In this document: positions 1 to 7,595 of the stretch, piece after piece | Position numbering within the stretch: the first letter of the stretch is position 1 | Layout of the letters: each line of letters starts with the position of its first letter | DNA from: Lachnoclostridium sp. UBA3320 | GTDB lineage: Bacteria > Bacillota > Clostridia > Lachnospirales > Lachnospiraceae | NCBI GenBank assembly: GCA_002361175.1 | Contig: DESG01000022.1 | Location: 1-26,849 of the forward strand | Length of the DNA stretch: 26,849 bases | Direction of reading: 5' to 3' | The notes under the pieces: generated by a model | What the model was told of the DNA's origin: nothing | Databases searched by the model: none | Seen by the model: only the letters and a program-made list of their open reading frames with translations | Made by a program: the position numbers and the translations under genes

Positions 1-420
1 GAAACACTTGTAGATTTATATAATCTGTTATCCAATAACATTTCTTATGAAGAGCGCAGGAAATTTTATTACAACACTGCTATTGTTAAGGAGGGATTTG
101 AAATGGAAAGTTCTGTATCAACAATGGAATATGCTTTAGAGTTGCAAATGAAAAATAAGGAAATAGCGCATAATTTAGAAAGGGAACTACGTAATTTAGA
201 GATAAAAGCACATGATTTAAATATAAAAGAGCAGCAGTTAAAGAGCAGGGAACAACAGGAAGAGCATATAAAAGAACAAGCAGTTGTGGAAGCAATTATT
301 GAATTGGGCAGTGAAATAGGCTGGTCTGAAAGCGAGATTATACAAAAAATTACAAAGAAGTTAAAAATTACACAGGAAAAAGCAAAATTTCTTTTTGATT
401 TATTGATACAAGAAAAATAG
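1..420 (+). CDS. C-terminal part of a coiled-coil protein, possibly Rpn/PD-(D/E)XK transposase-like (5' end outside window)
   Basis: The reading frame is open from base 1 without a stop, so the ATG at 103 is internal and the gene begins left of the window. The visible 139 residues start ETLVDLYNLL and are dominated by a charged Glu/Lys/Gln-rich helix (about residues 40-95) likely to form a coiled coil, then a short helical tail (EIIQKITKKL). I infer a resemblance to the charged tails of Rpn-family (recombination-promoting nuclease / PDDEXK transposase) proteins of Firmicutes. The nuclease domain itself would lie outside the window, so the family is not proven. AAGGAGG (88-94) precedes the internal ATG at 103 by 8 nt, so a separate short product of 105 residues could also be made. 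A strong terminator follows within 4 nt of the stop, so the gene is not cotranscribed with uppS. Confidence 0.6.
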   Translation, partial: ETLVDLYNLLSNNISYEERRKFYYNTAIVKEGFEMESSVSTMEYALELQMKNKEIAHNLERELRNLEIKAHDLNIKEQQLKSREQQEEHIKEQAVVEAIIELGSEIGWSESEIIQKITKKLKITQEKAKFLFDLLIQEK

Positions 421-423
421 TGC

Positions 424-458
424 CCCCTATGCTTTAGCATAGGGGTTTCTGTTTTTTT
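424..458 (+). terminator. Rho-independent terminator
   Basis: A perfect 9-bp stem (CCCCTATGC, 424-432, with GCATAGGGG, 437-445) and a 4-nt loop are followed by a T-rich tract (TTTCTGTTTTTTT, 446-458). It closes the partial gene that ends at 420. Confidence 0.92.
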
Positions 459-532
459 CTCTCTCTTTTGCAAGGGTATATGAACTGTTGCGCTTGTCCG
501 TAAAACCAATCTAAATATATATAATTGCACTA

Positions 533-561
533 TTGACTTTATACTTCAATTCAGCTAGGAT
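533..561 (+). promoter_or_regulatory. Sigma-A type promoter for the uppS operon
   Basis: TTGACT (533-538) and TAGGAT (556-561) are separated by exactly 17 bp, 5/6 and 4/6 matches to the consensus boxes. It lies between the terminator at 424-458 and uppS. It is the only good promoter seen ahead of the five-gene operon and would give a leader of about 55 nt. Confidence 0.65.
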
Positions 562-625
562 TAATATATTAAATACTAGTAAAAATAATTTAAAGATTTA
601 AAGAAATAAGGAAATGAGGAAAAAG

Positions 626-1339
626 ATGGCAGATGAAATTAAAAATATACCACGACACATAGCTATTATTTTAGATGGCAATGGAAGGTGGGCAAAGAAA
701 AAATTTCTTCCACGCAATGCTGGTCATGCAGCAGGCAGTAAAAATGTTGAAAAAATATGTTCCGCTGCTTGGAATATGGGCATAGAATATGTAACAATGT
801 ATGCATTTTCTACTGAAAATTGGTCAAGACCAAAAGATGAAGTAGATGCACTTATGAAACTACTTTATAGTTATCTTAAAGACTGTATTAATACTAGTAA
901 AAAAAATAATATGCAAGTGCGTGTAATAGGAGATATTTCAAAATTAGAAACATCACTTCAAGAAAAGATTGCAGAATTGGAAGAAGTTTCATCATATAAC
1001 ACAGGACTTCATTTTCAAGTGGCACTTAACTATGGAAGCCGTGATGAAATTAAACGCAGTATCAAAAAAATTGCAAAAGAAGTAAAAGAAGGCAAACTTA
1101 ATATAGATGACATTGACGAAGATGTCATATCTTCACATCTTGATACATATGGCATTCCAGACCCAGATCTTATGATTAGAACTAGCGGCGAACAGCGGTT
1201 GTCGAATTATCTTTTATGGCAGCTTGCATACGCTGAATTTTACTTTACTGATGTTTTATGGCCTGATTTTGACAAAAAAGAACTTGAGAAAGCTGTAAAA
1301 TTTTACCAAACAAGAAACAGGCGTTTTGGAAACATATAA
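626..1339 (+). CDS. uppS: Undecaprenyl diphosphate synthase (cis-prenyltransferase)
   Basis: Condenses isopentenyl diphosphate units in cis onto farnesyl diphosphate to make the C55 lipid carrier for peptidoglycan and other wall polymers; cytosolic face of the membrane. The N-terminal signature HIAIILDGNGRWAKK carries the catalytic Asp17, and the C-terminal RTSGEQRLSNYLLWQ block with AEFYF is the family diphosphate-binding signature. At 237 residues it has the usual length. An in-frame ATG lies upstream at 614, but only 626 has a Shine-Dalgarno at normal distance (GAGG, 616-619, 6 nt spacer), so 626 was chosen; the longer form would add MRKK. First gene of an operon with cdsA (29 nt gap), dxr, rseP and ispG, a common clostridial order. 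Confidence 0.95.
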   Translation: MADEIKNIPRHIAIILDGNGRWAKKKFLPRNAGHAAGSKNVEKICSAAWNMGIEYVTMYAFSTENWSRPKDEVDALMKLLYSYLKDCINTSKKNNMQVRVIGDISKLETSLQEKIAELEEVSSYNTGLHFQVALNYGSRDEIKRSIKKIAKEVKEGKLNIDDIDEDVISSHLDTYGIPDPDLMIRTSGEQRLSNYLLWQLAYAEFYFTDVLWPDFDKKELEKAVKFYQTRNRRFGNI

Positions 1340-1368
1340 ATAATCAACAATGAGAGGATATAACTAAG

Positions 1369-2157
1369 ATGTTTATGACAAGACTTGTCAGCGGAATTGT
1401 TCTTATGGCAATCACAATAACCCTTATGATTTGTGGAGGTTATCCTTTATTTGGGGTTATAACTTTAATTTCCTTAATTGGACTTTTTGAACTTTACCGC
1501 GCTGTCGGCATAGAAAAGACATCTCCTGCACTTGTGGGATATCTTTCTAGTATAGTTATAGATATACTTATACTTAATAATAAGTATGAGTATCTTTTAA
1601 TGTGTATTATATTTACACTTATGATATTTATGATGTGCTATGTAATAAGCTACCCAAAATACAATTCAGAACAAGTGACAATGTTACTTTTTGGACTTAT
1701 ATATGTAACAATAATGTTATCATTTGTATTTAAAGTGAGATTTGTTAAAAATGGAATTTTACTTGTATGGCTTATATTTATAGGAGCATGGGGTTCAGAT
1801 ACCTGTGCATACTGTGTAGGCAAACTTATCGGAAAGCACAAAATGCCTTCTAAGTTAAGCCCAAACAAAACAATAGAGGGCTGTGTAGGCGGCATTTGTG
1901 GAGCGGCGTTAATTGGCTTTATATTTGCAGCAGTATTTTATGATGATTACAATGTATGGTGGCAGCTTCCTGTAATTGGTGCAGTTTCTTCTGTTATATC
2001 ACAGATTGGCGATTTAGCAGCGTCAGCTATTAAAAGAAACCACGATATAAAAGATTATGGCAATCTTATACCAGGGCATGGAGGAATACTTGACAGATTT
2101 GACAGTATTATATTTACTGCTCCAATAGTATATTACCTGATAAAGTTTATCATGTAA
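1369..2157 (+). CDS. cdsA: Phosphatidate cytidylyltransferase (CDP-diglyceride synthase)
   Basis: Makes CDP-diacylglycerol from CTP and phosphatidic acid, the branch point for bacterial phospholipids. It is an integral membrane protein: nearly the whole N-terminal 190 residues are hydrophobic segments in hairpin-like succession. The family signature is intact at about residues 219-246 (SAIKRN...KDYGNLIPGHGGILDRFD), including the basic KR and the HGG-DRxD metal-binding elements. It has 262 residues, typical. The SD is GAGAGG (1352-1357), 11 nt before the ATG; a second ATG two codons later is further from it. It sits between uppS and dxr, linking lipid-carrier and phospholipid synthesis in one transcript. 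Confidence 0.95.
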   Translation: MFMTRLVSGIVLMAITITLMICGGYPLFGVITLISLIGLFELYRAVGIEKTSPALVGYLSSIVIDILILNNKYEYLLMCIIFTLMIFMMCYVISYPKYNSEQVTMLLFGLIYVTIMLSFVFKVRFVKNGILLVWLIFIGAWGSDTCAYCVGKLIGKHKMPSKLSPNKTIEGCVGGICGAALIGFIFAAVFYDDYNVWWQLPVIGAVSSVISQIGDLAASAIKRNHDIKDYGNLIPGHGGILDRFDSIIFTAPIVYYLIKFIM

Positions 2158-2192
2158 ATAAAGATACAATAATATAAGAAAAGAGATGACGT

Positions 2193-3350
2193 ATGAAAGA
2201 AATAGTTATATTAGGCTCAACAGGGTCTATTGGTACACAGACCCTAGAAGTTATAAGAAACAACAGCGATATGCACGTAAAAGCAATCGCAGCAGGAAAC
2301 AGCACAGACTTGCTTTTTGAGCAAGCACATGAATTTATGCCAGAGTTAGTCTGTGTATATAATAAAGATAAGGCACATAAGCTTGAAAAACAAATTAAAG
2401 ACGCAGGACTTAAAAATATAAGTGTTGTTTCTGGTATGAATGGGCTTATAGAATGTGCGACAGTAAGCAGTGCAGATATTGTTGTTGCCGCTGTATCGGG
2501 CATGATTGGCATAAAGCCTGTAATTGAAGCAATTAAATCAGGAAAAGATATTGCTTTTGCTAACAAAGAAACCTTAGTTACAGCAGGGCATATTATTATG
2601 CCTCTTGTTAAAAAATATGGAATAAAGCTTTTGCCTGTAGACAGCGAACATTCAGCTATATTTCAGTGTATTAATGGTGAACACGACAATAAACTTGCTA
2701 AAATTATTATTACAGCATCAGGCGGCCCTTTTCGTGGCATGAAAAGAGAAGAACTTAAAGGTATAAAGCCAGAAGATGCACTAAAACATCCAAACTGGTC
2801 TATGGGAAAAAAAATTACTATTGATTCAGCGACAATGGTCAACAAAGGTCTTGAAGTAATCGAGGCAAAATGGCTTTTTAACACAGAGCTTGACAATATA
2901 GAAGTTGTAATACAGCCGCAAAGCATAATACATTCAATGGTAGAATTTGAAGATGGTGCAGTTATGGCACAACTTGGCATTCCTGATATGAAGCTTCCTA
3001 TACAATATGCCTTGTGTTATCCAGAGAGAAGGACGTTAAAAGGAGAACACCTTGACTTTTATAAAATATCTCAGATTACATTTGAAAAACCAGATATTAA
3101 AACCTTTGAAGGGCTTAATCTGGCATATGAGGCTGGAAGAACGGGAGGCAGTATGCTTACAGTTTTTAACGCTGCTAATGAAAAAGCCGTTGCCATGTTT
3201 CTTGAAAATAAAATTGGTTTTTTAGATATTTCAAAAATTATAAAAGAATGTATGTATACACATGAAAATATTGCCAATCCTTCTTTAAATGATATACTTG
3301 AAATTGAAAAAGACGTATATAAATTTATAGAAAATAGATATGCGAAATAG
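2193..3350 (+). CDS. dxr: 1-deoxy-D-xylulose 5-phosphate reductoisomerase
   Basis: Second enzyme of the MEP isoprenoid pathway: NADPH-dependent rearrangement and reduction of DXP to 2-C-methyl-D-erythritol 4-phosphate. The NADPH-binding loop GSTGSIG is at residues 8-14. The divalent-metal ligands are visible as Asp150 and Glu152 (DSEHSAIFQ) and Glu221 (NKGLEVIEA), matching the E. coli D150/E152/E231 set. The flexible substrate loop SGGPF and the C-terminal helical domain are present; 385 residues is the normal length. The start is preceded by a modest purine-rich SD (AGAGATG). The operon supplies isoprenoid precursor (dxr, ispG) beside the enzyme that consumes it (uppS). Confidence 0.96.
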   Translation: MKEIVILGSTGSIGTQTLEVIRNNSDMHVKAIAAGNSTDLLFEQAHEFMPELVCVYNKDKAHKLEKQIKDAGLKNISVVSGMNGLIECATVSSADIVVAAVSGMIGIKPVIEAIKSGKDIAFANKETLVTAGHIIMPLVKKYGIKLLPVDSEHSAIFQCINGEHDNKLAKIIITASGGPFRGMKREELKGIKPEDALKHPNWSMGKKITIDSATMVNKGLEVIEAKWLFNTELDNIEVVIQPQSIIHSMVEFEDGAVMAQLGIPDMKLPIQYALCYPERRTLKGEHLDFYKISQITFEKPDIKTFEGLNLAYEAGRTGGSMLTVFNAANEKAVAMFLENKIGFLDISKIIKECMYTHENIANPSLNDILEIEKDVYKFIENRYAK

Positions 3351-3382
3351 TTATTTAATTTAATTATTATGGAGGTTTTAAT

Positions 3383-4741
3383 ATGAATATTATTGTAGCA
3401 TTACTTATTTTTACAGTAATTGTAGTAATACATGAGTTTGGTCATTTTCTCCTTGCTAAAAAGAATGGCGTAGGTGTGCCAGAATTTTCTATAGGCATGG
3501 GACCTAGAATTATAACATATGCAAAAACAAATAGTGGTCATGTAATAAAACTTTTCTGCTCACAGAAAGATTTTGAAAATAGACAAGATTGGCAGGAAGT
3601 TACAAAATACTCTTGGAAACTCTTTCCTATTGGAGGCTCATGTGCTATGGTTGGGGAAGACGAGGAAAACAATTCAGAAAACTCGTTTAACAGTAAAGGT
3701 GTATGGGCAAGATTTTCAATAGTATTTGCAGGGCCATTTTTTAATTTTATACTGGCATTTATATTCTCAATAATAATACTGTCTTATTCTGGAATTGATT
3801 ATCCTATAGTAAGGGTAGTTTATGACAAACAGCCAGCAAGCCAAAGCGGTATTGAAACAGGAGATATAGTAAAAAGTATTAATGGTAAGAAGATAACTAT
3901 TGGACGTGAAATTGTCACTTATACACAACTTCACCCACTTACAAGCAAAGACGTTGAAGTTATAGTAGAGCGTGATGGAGAAACAAAAACATTTAATATT
4001 AATCCTTATTATAAAACTTTTCTTTTTGGATTTTCATACTCTACTAATGAAAAAGAAAGTTCACAGATAAGCAGTGTTACAGAAGGCGGAGCTTTTGAAA
4101 AAGCTGGTATTTGTGATGGCGATATAATCAAGTCAGTAAATGGTGAGACAGTTGCTAATGCTGGTGAACTTGGCGATGTAATGAACAAAGTTAATCAAGA
4201 TGGTAAAGACGTTCGCTTTGTGGTAGAGCGTAACGGCAGTGAGCATGAATTTGTGGTAACTCCTGTAGAATATGAAACATATACTTTAGGTTTTAATGCG
4301 GCATTTGATGAAAAAGGTGGAAGTGCGCTTGATGTAATTAAATATAGTTTTGTTGAAGTAAAATATTGGATTGTTACAACCGTGGCAAGCCTTGGACAGT
4401 TAGTTACAGGTCATCTTTCAATGAATGATGTATCAGGACCAGTAGGCATAGTCAATGTTGTAGGTTCAGCGATTGACCAGAGCAGAAGTCTTGGAATTAT
4501 GGCTGTGATTATGCAGATGCTTTATATGTCAGTGCTTCTTAGCGCAAACCTTGGTGTGATGAATTTATTGCCAATACCAGCTCTTGACGGTGGAAGACTT
4601 GTGTTTATTTTAATAGAAGCTATACGTGGCAAGCCTATTGATAGAGAAAAAGAGGGGTTTGTACACTTTGCTGGACTTGTAGTGCTTATGCTGTTTATGG
4701 TATTTGTTATGTACAATGATATTATTAAAATAATAAAATAA
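3383..4741 (+). CDS. rseP: Site-2 protease family intramembrane zinc metalloprotease RseP
   Basis: M50 family protease that cleaves transmembrane substrates such as anti-sigma factors or signal-peptide remnants within the membrane. The zinc motif HEFGH is at residues 17-21 in the first membrane segment, and the second active-site motif NLLPIPALDGG (from Asn394, metal ligand Asp402) is in a C-terminal membrane segment. Two PDZ domains can be seen, near residues 144-205 (SGIETGDIVKSING) and 227-290 (AGICDGDIIKSVNG). At 452 residues it is somewhat longer than many Firmicute homologues (about 340-430), with an extra polar stretch near residues 50-75 before the conserved FPIGG. GGAGG lies 7 nt before the ATG. 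The substrate cannot be told from this window. Confidence 0.93.
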   Translation: MNIIVALLIFTVIVVIHEFGHFLLAKKNGVGVPEFSIGMGPRIITYAKTNSGHVIKLFCSQKDFENRQDWQEVTKYSWKLFPIGGSCAMVGEDEENNSENSFNSKGVWARFSIVFAGPFFNFILAFIFSIIILSYSGIDYPIVRVVYDKQPASQSGIETGDIVKSINGKKITIGREIVTYTQLHPLTSKDVEVIVERDGETKTFNINPYYKTFLFGFSYSTNEKESSQISSVTEGGAFEKAGICDGDIIKSVNGETVANAGELGDVMNKVNQDGKDVRFVVERNGSEHEFVVTPVEYETYTLGFNAAFDEKGGSALDVIKYSFVEVKYWIVTTVASLGQLVTGHLSMNDVSGPVGIVNVVGSAIDQSRSLGIMAVIMQMLYMSVLLSANLGVMNLLPIPALDGGRLVFILIEAIRGKPIDREKEGFVHFAGLVVLMLFMVFVMYNDIIKIIK

Positions 4742-4765
4742 TACTTTTATTAATATGGGGGTTTT

Positions 4766-5845
4766 ATGTTGTCTATATCAGAAAGTAGAAATAATACAAA
4801 AGTTATAAATATTGGTGGTGTAAATATTGGCGGTGGCAACCCTGTTGCCATTCAGTCAATGACTAATACAAAGACAGAAGATGTTAGTGCTACTATAAGC
4901 CAGATACTTGAACTAGAAAAGGCAGGCTGCGATATTATACGATGTGCAGTGCCTTCTATGGAAGCTGCAAAAGCACTTAAAGAGATTAAAAAATCTATAC
5001 ACATTCCTCTTGTAGCTGATATACATTTTGACTACAGACTTGCAATTTCTGCTATTGAAAATGGAGCTGACAAGATAAGGATTAATCCAGGCAATATAGG
5101 GGACAAAGATAAAGTAAAGGCTGTAGTTATGGCAGCAAAGGAAAAAAACATACCAATACGTATAGGAGTCAACAGTGGCTCTCTTGAGAAAGAGATAATT
5201 GCTGAATATGGAAAAGTCACTGCAGAGGGGCTTGTTAAAAGTGCACTTCTTAAAGTAAAAATGATTGAGGACATAGGATATGACAATCTTGTAATAAGTA
5301 TAAAGTCATCTGATGTTCTTATGTGTATAAAAGCACATGAAATTATTGCAAAAAAGACAAATTATCCTCTTCATGTAGGAATTACAGAATCAGGTACAGT
5401 TTTAAGCGGCAATATAAAATCAGCAATAGGTCTTGGCAATATCCTTTATCAAGGAATTGGTGATACTATACGTGTTTCTCTTACAGGAAATCCTGTTGAA
5501 GAAATATATTCTGCAAAGCTTATATTAAAGACACTGGGGCTTAGGAAAGGAGGAATCACAGTTGTATCTTGTCCTACATGCGGGCGTACACAGATAGACC
5601 TTATAGGTCTTGCCAGTAAAGTGGAAGAGATGGTTAAGGACATAGATACAGACAGAGATATAAAAATAGCTGTAATGGGCTGTGTTGTGAACGGGCCAGG
5701 AGAAGCAAGAGAAGCAGATATCGGAATTGCAGGCGGAAAAGGGGAAGGACTGCTTATAAAAAAGGGAAAAATTATTAAAAAAGTATCAGAATCAGAGTTA
5801 TTAGATGTACTTATGAAAGAACTTAATGCGAATTTTTTCCATTAA
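4766..5845 (+). CDS. ispG: (E)-4-hydroxy-3-methylbut-2-enyl-diphosphate synthase (flavodoxin/ferredoxin)
   Basis: Penultimate MEP pathway enzyme: reductively opens MEcPP to HMBPP using a [4Fe-4S] cluster. The N-terminal TIM-barrel starts with GNPVAIQSMTNT and contains DIHFDYRLA and KIRINPGNIG. The three cluster cysteines are Cys269 and Cys272 (CPTCGRTQ) and Cys306 (MGCVVNGPGEA), with the conserved glutamate following. It has 359 residues, typical of the two-domain bacterial form. A GGGGG element 5 nt before the ATG serves as the ribosome-binding site. Electrons would plausibly come from ferredoxin in this PFOR-containing anaerobe (inference). Last gene of the uppS operon; no clear terminator hairpin follows before the next promoter at 5860. 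Confidence 0.96.
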   Translation: MLSISESRNNTKVINIGGVNIGGGNPVAIQSMTNTKTEDVSATISQILELEKAGCDIIRCAVPSMEAAKALKEIKKSIHIPLVADIHFDYRLAISAIENGADKIRINPGNIGDKDKVKAVVMAAKEKNIPIRIGVNSGSLEKEIIAEYGKVTAEGLVKSALLKVKMIEDIGYDNLVISIKSSDVLMCIKAHEIIAKKTNYPLHVGITESGTVLSGNIKSAIGLGNILYQGIGDTIRVSLTGNPVEEIYSAKLILKTLGLRKGGITVVSCPTCGRTQIDLIGLASKVEEMVKDIDTDRDIKIAVMGCVVNGPGEAREADIGIAGGKGEGLLIKKGKIIKKVSESELLDVLMKELNANFFH

Positions 5846-5859
5846 ACGACAAATTTCAT

Positions 5860-5888
5860 TTGACATTTAAAAAAATACAATATATAAT
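5860..5888 (+). promoter_or_regulatory. Perfect consensus sigma-A promoter for the M56 protease gene
   Basis: TTGACA (5860-5865), a 17-bp spacer and TATAAT (5883-5888) match the vegetative consensus at all twelve positions. It starts 15 bp after the ispG stop and would give a leader of about 55 nt. Such a strong unregulated-looking promoter often implies a repressor. Confidence 0.88.
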
Positions 5889-5900
5889 ATAGACAGATTT

Positions 5901-5923
5901 TGTAAAATATATATAACTTTACA
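5901..5923 (+). promoter_or_regulatory. Inverted repeat just downstream of the -10 box, possible operator
   Basis: TGTAAA (5901-5906) and TTTACA (5918-5923) are inverted around an 11-bp AT spacer, overlapping the expected transcription start. Its position suits a repressor site such as those of BlaI-like partners of M56 proteases, but no such regulator is in the window and the arms are short and AT-rich, so chance is possible. Confidence 0.3.
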
Positions 5924-5950
5924 TAACCTGTACTTACAGAGGGAGAAAAA

Positions 5951-7120
5951 ATGTTAGATTTTGATCTTACTAGTGTATTAATGGCAGTAATTACAAGTAA
6001 TGTGCTTATAATTATTTTAGTGTTTATATTTTTTAATGAATCAGCATTATATAAATTTGGCTTTTCTATACTAGGTGTATTTTGCGTATTAGTTTTTGTT
6101 CGCATGGTGCTTCCTTTTGAATTGGCTAGTATTACTAAGGTTATTATGTTTCCTAAAACTATTTCAAAATTTATAGTCTTTATAACACATCCAAGATTTT
6201 CTCTATTTGGATATCCTTGTTCAATCTGGACATGTTGTATAGCTATATGGGGTATTGTATTTCTTGTTTTATTTTTTAGATACATTCACTCTATAAAAAA
6301 GACATATGATTTTGTAATGAATTATGGAAAAGATGTTACTGATGATTATAGGCTGCTGGTTGGCAAGCTATGTATAAACGATAAGTTGTGCAAAAGGATA
6401 TCTGTTATAAGACTTCCACTGATGCCAAGTCCATCTGTATTTAAATACGGCTCGAATTATTACATATTGATACCAAAGAATCTGGAATTAGATGAGGAAG
6501 AGACAGAACTTGTATTCAAACATGAATTAGCACATATTTTTCACCATGATTCAACATTGAAATTTCTAATACAAGTTTTATGTTTGTTTTACTGGTGGAA
6601 TCCATTCTGTTCCTTATTGAAAAAGAAAAGTGACTTATTATTTGAGCTTCGTGTTGATTCTTCCATAATTACAAAAGGGCCAGATGAGGTAAAACGCTAT
6701 CTTGCATGTCTTATAAAAGTAAGGGAATATAGTGCTGACAATCAAAGCAATTTATCACTGACAGCAACAATTAGTCTTTTGCCAGTACAAAATTCGGCTC
6801 TATATAAGCGTTTCTATTTTCTTACAGAAGATGGTTCAAGGAATAAATATTTAGAAAAATGTATTCTAATACCTGTGTGCATTATGTATTTGGCGTCATT
6901 TATATTTATTTTTGAGCCTTATTATAGAGTAACAGAAGATACTACAATAGGCACTGATTTAAGTGTACAAAATATGTATATTATTAAACATGATGAAAGT
7001 ACATATGATATCTATTTTAATGGAGTATATGCTGAGACAGTTGATTCTTTGGACAATTATCCAGAGGACTGTAAAATATATTTATCATTAGAGGAGGCTC
7101 AACAAAATGAGGAGAACTAA
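5951..7120 (+). CDS. M56 family (BlaR1-like) membrane metallopeptidase
   Basis: Integral membrane zinc protease related to the BlaR1/MecR1 sensors. Hydrophobic segments lie near residues 8-28, 35-55, 93-115 and 305-325. The zinc motif HELAH is at 191-195, followed by a second acidic motif ELRVDSS (Glu232, Asp236) in the position expected for M56 enzymes, and by the typical WWNPF segment. The outside C-terminal part after the last membrane helix is only about 65 residues, so the penicillin-binding sensor domain of true BlaR1 is missing; the signal sensed is unknown. No BlaI/MecI repressor gene is adjacent. Its last 14 nt overlap the start of the small secreted-protein gene at 7107, implying translational coupling. 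A GAGGG ribosome-binding site precedes the ATG. Confidence 0.85.
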   Translation: MLDFDLTSVLMAVITSNVLIIILVFIFFNESALYKFGFSILGVFCVLVFVRMVLPFELASITKVIMFPKTISKFIVFITHPRFSLFGYPCSIWTCCIAIWGIVFLVLFFRYIHSIKKTYDFVMNYGKDVTDDYRLLVGKLCINDKLCKRISVIRLPLMPSPSVFKYGSNYYILIPKNLELDEEETELVFKHELAHIFHHDSTLKFLIQVLCLFYWWNPFCSLLKKKSDLLFELRVDSSIITKGPDEVKRYLACLIKVREYSADNQSNLSLTATISLLPVQNSALYKRFYFLTEDGSRNKYLEKCILIPVCIMYLASFIFIFEPYYRVTEDTTIGTDLSVQNMYIIKHDESTYDIYFNGVYAETVDSLDNYPEDCKIYLSLEEAQQNEEN

Positions 7121-7385
7121 ATTTATTATTTCCTGTCTTGCTGCACTTACATTACTTAGTACAACAGCACCTTGTATAGCTAATGCCAACGAGCAGGAAT
7201 CAGCTGTTGTAAGTGAGGTCAGTGCTGCTGCTATAAATCCAGGAGGTACTGCTGATCCACAAAGTGATATTATTCGATGGGTTTATGATGAGCATGCAGA
7301 TGGAAGTCTGTATAAGCGTCTTTATAATTATAGTAAAGGTTTTTGGATTGGTGATTGGATTAAAATCAGAGATGCTTATAAATAG
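7107..7385 (+). CDS. Small secreted protein of unknown function
   Basis: A 92-residue product with a clear Sec signal peptide: basic start MRRTK, hydrophobic core, and probable signal-peptidase site after IANA (residues 24-27). The mature part of about 65 residues has an acidic, small-residue N-terminal half and an aromatic C-terminal half (YKRLYNYSKGFWIGDW). No cysteines remain in the mature part. I recognise no named family. The start overlaps the end of the M56 protease gene by 14 nt and has a strong SD (GAGGAGG ending near 7098, about 9 nt spacing), so the pair is surely co-expressed. The product could be a substrate, ligand or regulator of the protease, or simply a co-transcribed secreted peptide (inference). 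Confidence 0.75.
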   Translation: MRRTKFIISCLAALTLLSTTAPCIANANEQESAVVSEVSAAAINPGGTADPQSDIIRWVYDEHADGSLYKRLYNYSKGFWIGDWIKIRDAYK

Positions 7386-7413
7386 TGAGATAATGGAATA
7401 ATTATTTGAAAGA

Positions 7414-7450
7414 GGCATATTAAATAATTTGTTATTAATATGCCCTTTTC
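7414..7450 (+). terminator. Rho-independent terminator after the M56/secreted protein pair
   Basis: A 10-bp stem (GGCATATTAA, 7414-7423; TTAATATGCC, 7435-7444) with an 11-nt loop is followed by CTTTTC. The stem is AT-rich and the T-run short, so efficiency may be moderate. Confidence 0.65.
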
Positions 7451-7460
7451 TCATTCTTTA

Positions 7461-7489
7461 TTCTATCTATCTAAGTATGATATTATAAT
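7461..7489 (+). promoter_or_regulatory. Possible promoter for the 7512/7596 genes
   Basis: TATAAT (7484-7489) is a perfect -10 box; the sequence 17 bp upstream (TTCTAT, 7461-7466) is a weak -35. Position between a terminator and two ribosome-binding sites supports it. Confidence 0.4.
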
Positions 7490-7511
7490 AATTAACAGGA
7501 GATACTATAAT

Positions 7512-7580
7512 ATGAGGTTCGAGGTACAGTCAAAGCGTGTAAAATATGAGATAGAGTTTTTTGGCAAAAATCTATATTAA
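7512..7580 (+). CDS. 22-codon ORF with good ribosome-binding site; leader peptide or gene remnant
   Basis: The ORF encodes MRFEVQSKRVKYEIEFFG followed by KNLY and a stop. AGGAG (7497-7501) lies 10 nt before the ATG, and a candidate promoter precedes it, so it is probably translated. The peptide reads like the first beta-strand of a larger protein: segments such as this open some P-loop ATPases of Lachnospiraceae, where a Walker A loop would follow (inference from memory, weak). That would make it the stump of a deleted gene. Alternatively it is a short leader that couples translation to the DUF4869 gene starting 16 nt after its stop. Confidence 0.4.
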   Translation: MRFEVQSKRVKYEIEFFGKNLY

Positions 7581-7595
7581 AAAGTGGAGGAAACA

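Noticed and set aside
5951..7120. True BlaR1 beta-lactam sensor
   Set aside because: The protease core fits, but the extracellular penicillin-binding domain with its SxxK serine is missing and no BlaI repressor gene is adjacent, so only M56 family membership is claimed.
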